In this document: positions 56,169 through 64,000 of the stretch, one piece after another
Position numbering within the stretch: position 1 is the first letter of the stretch
Layout of the letters: the number at the start of each line of letters is the position of its first letter
NCBI GenBank assembly: GCA_030374805.1
Contig: JARGSG010000043.1
Location: 393,474-457,473 of the forward strand
DNA: 64,000 nucleotides
From: Gracilaria gracilis
Lineage: Eukaryota; Rhodophyta; Florideophyceae; Gracilariales; Gracilariaceae
Direction of reading: 5' to 3'
Position numbers and translations under genes: made by a program
The notes under the pieces: generated by a model
What the model was told of the DNA's origin: nothing
What the model saw: only the letters and a program-made list of their open reading frames with translations
Database searches by the model: none

Positions 56169-56719
56169 CTCAGGAGGTTGAGTGTTTTCATGCCTGAGAC
56201 TCTATGTAACTGTTTTCCCTACGCATTCCGGGAGGTTGTCTTTATGCATGTCTCAGTACAATGAAAGTATCAGAAGGTTGCGATGTACATGTCTGATACT
56301 TCTGTTCGTCAAAGAAGCTCAGAAGATTGTCGTTTTGCATGCCCGGGATGACTGTTATACTCTTATTGTTTCCGGAGGGTTGCTGTGTTTTTGCATGTCC
56401 GGCATCTAGAGGAGGGCTGTTGAGCTGGGAGGTTGCGTTCTTTTGCATGTCCAGCGTATGAGTATGTGTTTCTGACCCGGAAGGTTGCTTTGTTATGCCC
56501 GTTCGGTGTACGGAACGTTAATGTCGAACCGGAAGGTTGCTGTTGTGTTGCATGTCTGGTTAAACATTGAAATGCTTTTCGTTCCGAGAGATTGTTATGT
56601 GTTACATGCTCGGAGAACTGCTTTATTTCATGGACCTAGAAGGTTGTCATTTTTGCATGTTTAGGGCATGATTGATGAATTTGATCCGGGAGGTTGCTCT
56701 GTGTTGCATGTCCGGTGTT
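56169..56719 (+). repeat. tandem hairpin array, copies 1-11 (unit H)
   Basis: Near-identical to unit B, its counterpart in the 27.9-kb duplication. Confidence 0.8.
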
Positions 56720-57243
56720 AGACAACGAAAAAGTGGTTGAGCTCATCGAGAAGGACTCTCGGCAGGTGTCCGAAGATTAACTTCTGTACAAAAGGAATAG
56801 GAAGTATACGGGATGCGGAGTGGAAACTTGCCTCGGCGAGACGCGTTCGCAAAATCCCGTGTGCTGCAAATGGAAAATACCCACCCGTTCTTCGGTTGCG
56901 CAAAGTTTCACACCGAATGATGGGTATCCGATGGTACTTCAATGAGTTCCCAGCGAACCCAATGGAGGCACGTGATGTACTTGGACACGAGTACTGGAAG
57001 TACGGAAGACTGAAGGTACTACTCGGAATGGAAGATTGGTCACCTGGAGAGAAACAGGAGGCGACCGAAATACTAGATGTATTGGAAGAAGTACAGCTGT
57101 AAATCTGTGCTATAAGTAGTAAGAATGATTGCGTTGGTTCGTAATTGACCAAGTTAGTTTACACCTTGACAGTGCTACCCTGCTGCTCTTCATGGGACAT
57201 TGGGAACACTATAAATAAAAAGAAATTGATTGAAAAAAAGAAA
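56720..57243 (+). mobile_element. 5'-truncated LINE (unit H)
   Basis: Same insertion with one A fewer in the tail. Right-hand target copy is at 57244-57255. It shares GGCGAGACG with unit B, where other units have GGCAAGACG. Confidence 0.9.
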
Positions 57244-57882
57244 ATGTCCGGTGTTCAAATGACTGTGGGTGAACCAGAAGGTTGTCCTGATTTGCATGTC
57301 TGTTAAACCTACAGAAGAGAAGATTTTCCAAGAGGTTGTTATTTTGTTACATACTTGGAGAAAATATATAGTTCAAGGATCTAGAAGGTTGTCATTTGTG
57401 CATGTCTACATCGCTTCTGTGATGGCATTGAGGCAGAAAGTGTGTTGCTTTGCAGGTTTGAAAAGAACTGGAATTCAATTTGCTTTTAAGGTCAGTGAGA
57501 GAGGGAGGGTTGCTGAAGATCATCCTGAGATTTAACCTCTCAGTGTCTCGTCAGTTCTTTCCTGCTTAGAAGATGGTGTCTCATTGCCTTCGTTACAAGT
57601 GTTGGATTACTGCGATTGAAGTGAGTGACAGAGGGAGGGTGTCGAAAGAAGACCCGATGCTGTCACTCTCATATTAAGTCAAACAGTACGCAAGTGTGGT
57701 AGAAGTACACTGGTCATTGATGTACGAATATGGACTTTGACACAACTCATTAGGCTGTTGAACTGGCTGTCACCATCCCTCTGCACGATATTACTGAAAG
57801 GGTTGCATTGCACATATTACACCAAGTTAATTGTGCTGTTGGTGCTTGTGCGACTCGCTTGAAGTCAGTAACAGAGGGAGGG

Positions 57883-58794
57883 TGTTGGATATCATGCTGT
57901 CACTGACATCAAGCTGTTCACATGTGACAAGTCTAGAATGGTACCTTGGTATGTGAAACTATGACGGATGTCGTTCTGTACGCTCCATTGTGTTGGATAC
58001 GCTCCATTGTGTTGGATGGTGGAAGAGCCACCATTGGATGAACGTGTCAGATGTGGTGCTGTGTCGAATATCAAGGTGTTCAGATGGGTTCGTACAGACA
58101 GACTGTACACCAGGACACGTTGTCTAGAGTGGTCGAGGTGCACAGTGTGCACATGTAGCAATGTAGATACTTGGTACATGGTGCACGAGTGTTGACACTG
58201 TTGAGTGGTTGACATCATGTTCGGGTAGTGCTGCATGCACATGTATGTATCTGGATGCATGGAACTTGTTGGCTGTGTTTGGTTCAGGCCATATGGTTTA
58301 CAGGTACTTGTTGCTGACGTGTGACTTGGTGAGCCTAGACATACACATTATGGCGTCGTGTACTGATTACAGGTTGCAGGCAACAGGTGCGGGTGTTTGT
58401 GTATGGATTGTCGTGGTCTGGTCATTATGGTGCGCTGTCGTATTGTGTGTATGCACTGTCATGGATGCGCATGGTTGTACATTGTTGTACATTGTTGTGC
58501 AGTATTACGGAATTGTTTTGCACTGCTGTGCACTGCTGTGCACTGTTGTGCCTTTTTACTTGTAAGCTGTCATGAATTGTGGCAGCGTTACCATGTCATG
58601 TTAGAAGACGATTGGTAGTATTGAGTGTCCCTGCTTAGTGGCTTAGGTTTTACTCAGAGTTGGAGTTGTTCGGTGGTGCGACGAAGAACTGCTATATAAG
58701 TTGTGAGCTAAGCACCTCCAAGTAAATCCCAGCCAGAGCTGGCGAACTTCCCTTGCATCCCCTCAACTTTCCCTTCCAGCTATAACCTCCAGCA
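57883..58794 (+). repeat. LTR1 copy I
   Basis: This copy is 912 bp with two minisatellite units (57979-58016) and the TGTTGGATATC start, as in copy C. Confidence 0.92.
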
Positions 58795-59935
58795 GGTTAT
58801 CGGCCCAGCCCCGCTGACCTCTGCCGATTTTTGTTCGTCATGATTCCCTTACTGCCGCTCTCCCTCACCGCCAACCTCGTTATTCATCGCCGTTGTTGAT
58901 GTTTCTGTTGTTTGTTCGATTCCGTTTCTTGTGTTATTGGTTTGTTTCGTTGGTGTTGTAATTCCCTTTTTCGATTGCGTTCCTCCCTGAGGGCGTTGTG
59001 TTGGTAGTGGTTCGACGTTGACTCTCTTTCGTGATTGTGTTTGGGTGCTCGTTGTTGCCCTTGTTGTCGATCGCTATCCGATTTGTTTGGTCTCCCACTA
59101 TTGTTGTTGTTGTTGGGATCCCCGCGTCGTGTTTGCGGGTTCTGATCCGAGAGGTTGAGACCATTTTTATTGAAGTCTGGGCACTAGCTTTGTGCTCAGC
59201 TGTTGTTGTTGAAGTCCGTGCACTACGTGTGTGCTCGGCATTTTTGGTCATCACTGCATTACCTGTGCGACGAAGGGTTGATCCGAGTAATCGGGGACGG
59301 GAGCCAGGCGGCTTGAACCAAGGCGGACGTGCTGACTAGCGGGCTCCACCGGTCCTTTTGGGCGGATAACGGTGTTGTACCGCGAGCGCTAAAGCTAACG
59401 GGGTGCCGTGGCGTACTGCACTTTGGTTGTGGTGTTTGACTTTTGTTTGTTGAACCTGACTGTGTGTTAGGTGCTTGAACGGCGGTGAAGGCATCCATAA
59501 GGAGCTTTTGATCCGTGCAACTGACTCATTGGCTTGTCCAGTGGGATTTTAGTACGGGGATGCAACGTATCGAAGGCTGACCTCCCCTTGGGATCAGGCC
59601 GCTTGTGATCTTCATTGATTGCTCGCTAGAAGCGTACCTTGGGTGTCAATGTAGCTGCTGTTTCAAGGTCGCGCAAGTTCTTGCAAGAGATCAGAGAGGG
59701 TTTTACTTGGTGAAGGCATATCTTTGGCCATTAACCATCCTCTGGATATCTCGTAGAGAGCAACGCGCCTTCTCCGGGAACGCAGGAGGAGGTAGACTGA
59801 AGAAGTCGTTTCCTACCCGGAAGGTCTCCGGAGGTCAGGGGTCCGACTCCCTAGGGTACCGGGAATAGTATTTCCTGCCAGTGGGCCCGATGATCATTTG
59901 TTTGTTGCTTGCTTTTGCTTCTGTGTTTACTAGAG

Positions 59936-60486
59936 CTCAGGAGGTTGAGTGTTTTCATGCCTGAGACTCTATGTAACTGTTTTCCCTACGCATTCCGGGA
60001 GGTTGTCTTTATGCATGTCTCAGTACAATGAAAGTATCAGAAGGTTGCGATGTACATGTCTGATACTTCTGTTCGTCAAAGAAGCTCAGAAGATTGTCGT
60101 TTTGCATGCCCGGGATGACTGTTATACTCTTATTGTTTCCGGAGGGTTGCTGTGTTTTTGCATGTCCGGCATCTAGAGGAGGGCTGTTGAGCTGGGAGGT
60201 TGCGTTCTTTTGCATGTCCAGCGTATGAGTATGTGTTTCTGACCCGGAAGGTTGCTTTGTTATGCCCGTTCGGTGTACGGAACGTTAATGTCGAACCGGA
60301 AGGTTGCTGTTGTGTTGCATGTCTGGTTAAACATTGAAATGCTTTTCGTTCCGAGAGATTGTTATGTGTTACATGCTCGGAGAACTGCTTTATTTCATGG
60401 ACCTAGAAGGTTGTCATTTTTGCATGTTTAGGGCATGATTGATGAATTTGATCCGGGAGGTTGCTCTGTGTTGCATGTCCGGTGTT
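59936..60486 (+). repeat. tandem hairpin array, copies 1-11 (unit I)
   Basis: Near-identical to unit C. Target sequence is at 60475-60486. Confidence 0.8.
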
Positions 60487-61011
60487 AGACAACGAAAAAG
60501 TGGTTGAGCTCATCGAGAAGGACTCTCGGCAGGTGTCCGAAGATTAACTTCTGTACAAAAGGAATAGGAAGTATACGGGATGCGGAGTGGAAACTTGCCT
60601 CGGCAAGACGCGTTCGCAAAATCCCGTGTGCTGCAAATGGAAAATACCCACCCGTTCTTCGGTTGCGCAAAGTTTCACACCGAATGATGGGTATCCGATG
60701 GTACTTCAATGAGTTCCCAGCGAACCCAATGGAGGCACGTGATGTACTTGGACACGAGTACTGGAAGTACGGAAGACTGAAGGTACTACTCGGAATGGAA
60801 GATTGGTCACCTGGAGAGAAACAGGAGGCGACCGAAATACTAGATGTATTGGAAGAAGTACAGCTGTAAATCTGTGCTATAAGTAGTAAGAATGATTGCG
60901 TTGGTTCGTAATTGACCAAGTTAGTTTACACCTTGACAGTGCTACCCTGCTGCTCTTCATGGGACATTGGGAACACTATAAATAGAAAGAAATTGATTGA
61001 AAAAAAAGAAA
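60487..61011 (+). mobile_element. 5'-truncated LINE (unit I)
   Basis: Same insertion, with right-hand target copy at 61012-61023. It shares AAATAGAAAG in the 3' UTR with unit C. Confidence 0.9.
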
Positions 61012-61650
61012 ATGTCCGGTGTTCAAATGACTGTGGGTGAACCAGAAGGTTGTCCTGATTTGCATGTCTGTTAAACCTACAGAAGAGAAGATTTTCCAAG
61101 AGGTTGTTATTTTGTTACATACTTGGAGAAAATATATAGTTCAAGGATCTAGAAGGTTGTCATTTGTGCATGTCTACATCGCTTCTGTGATGGCATTGAG
61201 GCAGAAAGTGTGTTGCTTTGCAGGTTTGAAAAGAACTGGAATTCAATTTGCTTTTAAGGTCAGTGAGAGAGGGAGGGTTGCTGAAGATCATCCTGAGATT
61301 TAACCTCTCAGTGTCTCGTCAGTTCTTTCCTGCTTAGAAGATGGTGTCTCATTGCCTTCGTTACAAGTGTTGGATTACTGCGATTGAAGTGAGTGACAGA
61401 GGGAGGGTGTCGAAAGAAGACCCGATGCTGTCACTCTCATATTAAGTCAAACAGTACGCAAGTGTGGTAGAAGTACACTGGTCATTGATGTACGAATATG
61501 GACTTTGACACAACTCATTAGGCTGTTGAACTGGCTGTCACCATCCCTCTGCACGATATTACTGAAAGGGTTGCATTGCACATATTACACCAAGTTAATT
61601 GTGCTGTTGGTGCTTGTGCGACTCGCTTGAAGTCAGTAACAGAGGGAGGG

Positions 61651-62659
61651 TGTTGGATGTCATGCTGTCACTGACATCAAGCTGTTCACATGTGACAAGT
61701 CTAGAATGGTACCTTGGTATGTGAAACTATGACGGATGTCGTTCTGTACGCTCCATTGTGTTGGATACGCTCCATTGTGTTGGATACGCTCCATTGTGTT
61801 GGATACGCTCCATTGTGTTGGATACGCTCCATTGTGTTGGATACGCTCCATTGTGTTGGATACGCTCCATTGTGTTGGATGGTGGAAGAGCCACCATTGG
61901 ATGAACGTGTCAGATGTGGTGCTGTGTCGAATATCAAGGTGTTCAGATGGGTTCGTACAGACAGACTGTACACCAGGACACGTTGTCTAGAGTGGTCGAG
62001 GTGCACAGTGTGCACATGTAGCAATGTAGATACTTGGTACATGGTGCACGAGTGTTGACACTGTTGAGTGGTTGACATCATGTTCGGGTAGTGCTGCATG
62101 CACATGTATGTATCTGGATGCATGGAACTTGTTGGCTGTGTTTGGTTCAGGCCATATGGTTTACAGGTACTTGTTGCTGACGTGTGACTTGGTGAGCCTA
62201 GACATACACATTATGGCGTCGTGTACTGATTACAGGTTGCAGGCAACAGGTGCGGGGTGTTTGTGTATGGATTGTCGTGGTCTGGTCATTATGGTGCGCT
62301 GTCGTATTGTGTGTATGCACTGTCATGGATGCGCATGGTTGTACATTGTTGTACATTGTTGTGCAGTATTACGGAATTGTTTTGCACTGCTGTGCACTGC
62401 TGTGCACTGTTGTGCCTTTTTACTTGTAAGCTGTCATGAATTGTGGCAGCGTTACCATGTCATGTTAGAAGACGATTGGTAGTATTGAGTGTCCCTGCTT
62501 AGTGGCTTAGGTTTTACTCAGAGTTGGAGTTGTTCGGTGGTGCGACGAAGAACTGCTATATAAGTTGTGAGCTAAGCACCTCCAAGTAAATCCCAGGCCA
62601 GAGCTGGCGAACTTCCCTTGCATCCCCTCAACTTTCCCTTCCAGCTATAACCTCCAGCA
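61651..62659 (+). repeat. LTR1 copy J
   Basis: This copy is 1009 bp with seven minisatellite units (61747-61879). Extra G residues near 62256 and 62595, absent in all other copies, look like consensus errors. Confidence 0.9.
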
Positions 62660-63796
62660 GGTTATCGGCCCAGCCCCGCTGACCTCTGCCGATTTTTGTT
62701 CGTCATGATTCCCTTACTGCCGCTCTCCCTCACCGCCAACCTCGTTATTCATCGCCGTTGTTGATGTTTCTGTTGTTTGTTCGATTCCGTTTCTTGTGTT
62801 ATTGGTTTGTTTCGTTGGTGTTGTAATTCCCTTTTTCGATTGCGTTCCTCCCTGAGGGCGTTGTGTTGGTAGTGGTTCGACGTTGACTCTCTTTCGTGAT
62901 TGTGTTTGGGTGCTCGTTGTTGCCCTTGTTGTCGATCGCTATCCGATTTGTTTGGTCTCCCACTATTGTTGTTGTTGTTGGGATCCCCGCGTCGTGTTTG
63001 CGGGTTCTGATCCGAGAGGTTGAGACCATTTTTATTGAAGTCTGGGCACTAGCTTTGTGCTCAGCTGTTGTTGTTGAAGTCCGTGCACTACGTGTGTGCT
63101 CGGCATTTTTGGTCATCACTGCATTACCTGTGCGACGAAGGGTTGATCCGAGTAATCGGGGACGGAGCCAGGCGGCTTGAACCAAGGCGGACGTGCTGAC
63201 TAGCGGGCTCCACCGGTCCTTTTGGGCGGATAACGGTGTTGTACCGCGAGCGCTAAAGCTAACGGGGTGCCGTGGCGTACTGCACTTTGGTTGTGGTGTT
63301 TGACTTTTGTTTGTTGAACCTGACTGTGTGTTAGGTGCTTGAACGGCGGTGAAGGCATCCATAAGGAGCTTTTGATCCGTGCAACTGACTCATTGGCTTG
63401 TCCAGTGGATTTTAGTACGGGGATGCAACGTATCGAAGGCTGACCTCCCCTTGGGATCAGGCCGCTTGTGATCTTCATTGATTGCTCGCTAGAAGCGTAC
63501 CTTGGGTGTCAATGTAGCTGCTGTTTCAAGGTCGCGCAAGTTCTTGCAAGAGATCAGAGAGGGTTTTACTGGTGAAGGCATATCTTTGGCCATTAACCAT
63601 CCTCTGGATATCTCGTAGAGAGCAACGCGCCTTCTCCGGGAACGCAGGAGGAGGTAGACTGAAGAAGTCGTTTCCTACCCGGAAGGTCTCCGGAGGTCAG
63701 GGGTCCGACTCCCTAGGGTACCGGGAATAGTATTTCCTGCCAGTGGCCCGATGATCATTTGTTTGTTGCTTGCTTTTGCTTCTGTGTTTACTAGAG

Positions 63797-64000
63797 CTCA
63801 GGAGGTTGAGTGTTTTCATGCCTGAGACTCTATGTAACTGTTTTCCCTACGCATTCCGGGAGGTTGTCTTTATGCATGTCTCAGTACAATGAAAGTATCA
63901 GAAGGTTGCGATGTACATGTCTGATACTTCTGTTCGTCAAAGAAGCTCAGAAGATTGTCGTTTTGCATGCCCGGATGACTGTTATACTCTTATTGTTTCC
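63797..64000 (+). repeat. tandem hairpin array, start (unit J, cut by window end)
   Basis: Copies 1-4 and the start of 5 are present. A missing G at about 63970 (CCCGGATG for CCCGGGATG) is one of several indels in this last stretch. Confidence 0.75.

Larger units (their letters stand above)
18123..64000 (+). mobile_element. LTR-retroelement concatemer, ten LTRs in head-to-tail units
   Basis: LTR1 repeats start at 18123, 26110, 30011, 33786, 37659, 41513, 46015, 54007, 57883 and 61651, all in the same direction. Adjacent units share one LTR. Unit lengths are 7987, 3901, 3775, 3873, 3854, 4502, 7992, 3876 and 3768 bp, with the last cut by the window end. Each unit is LTR, primer site, leader, hairpin array with LINE insert, purine tracts, next LTR. 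Short units have no gag or pol. Near-identity of copies indicates recent spread by unequal exchange or by concatemer integration. The 5' flank ends CAGATGAG in LINE ORF2. The other end is not in view. Confidence 0.9.

Overview
The window looks like a transposon-rich stretch of a eukaryotic nuclear genome from an organism I cannot name. It holds an APE-type non-LTR retrotransposon (LINE), several Copia-type LTR elements, poly(A) tails, target-site duplications and decayed genes. I see no operons, rRNA, tRNA or intact housekeeping genes. Most of the small open frames are shadows of repeats.

Left part (1-6.9 kb). A badly decayed minus-strand gene (about 3.74 to 0.6 kb) joins a beta-class DNA N6-adenine methyltransferase (DPPYN, then DLFAG) to a C-terminal SET domain. 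At 4.1-5.1 kb lie three copies of a GC-rich palindrome of about 75-95 bp. A plus-strand unknown protein (5.5-6.9 kb) has a basic stretch and an acidic, SUMO-interaction-like motif.

Middle part (6.9-18.1 kb). This is a nest of retroelement pieces on both strands: LINE 3' ends, a reverse transcriptase pseudogene, two LINE ORF1 pseudogenes, a truncated LTR, a Copia pol (RT-RNase H) with its 3' LTR, and the start of a LINE ORF2 endonuclease at 17.8 kb.

Right part (18,123 to the window end). A Copia-like LTR family, called LTR1 here, interrupts that LINE ORF2 and forms a head-to-tail concatemer: LTR, internal region, LTR, internal region, with ten LTRs in 46 kb. Each LTR starts TGTTGG and ends in CA, is preceded by a purine tract, and is followed directly by a primer-binding site resembling the anticodon arm of initiator tRNA-Met. 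Units are short (about 3.8 kb), medium (4.5 kb) or long (8.0 kb). Their order and private variants show a higher-order duplication of about 27.9 kb. Short units encode no gag or pol. Their internal region carries about 14 tandem hairpins of about 52 bp whose stem sequences differ from copy to copy but mostly stay paired. A 5'-truncated LINE with a 12-bp target duplication sits inside that hairpin array. The medium unit has the only long intact reverse transcriptase frame (760 codons, no endonuclease). Long units carry a second LTR family (LTR2) with its primer site and a gag fragment, fused to a LINE split by a solo LTR2.

Nothing in the concatemer looks self-sufficient. If it moves or amplifies, it would depend on outside Copia proteins or on recombination. 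The last 1.8 kb shows a cluster of single-base homopolymer indels that suggests poor consensus near a contig end.
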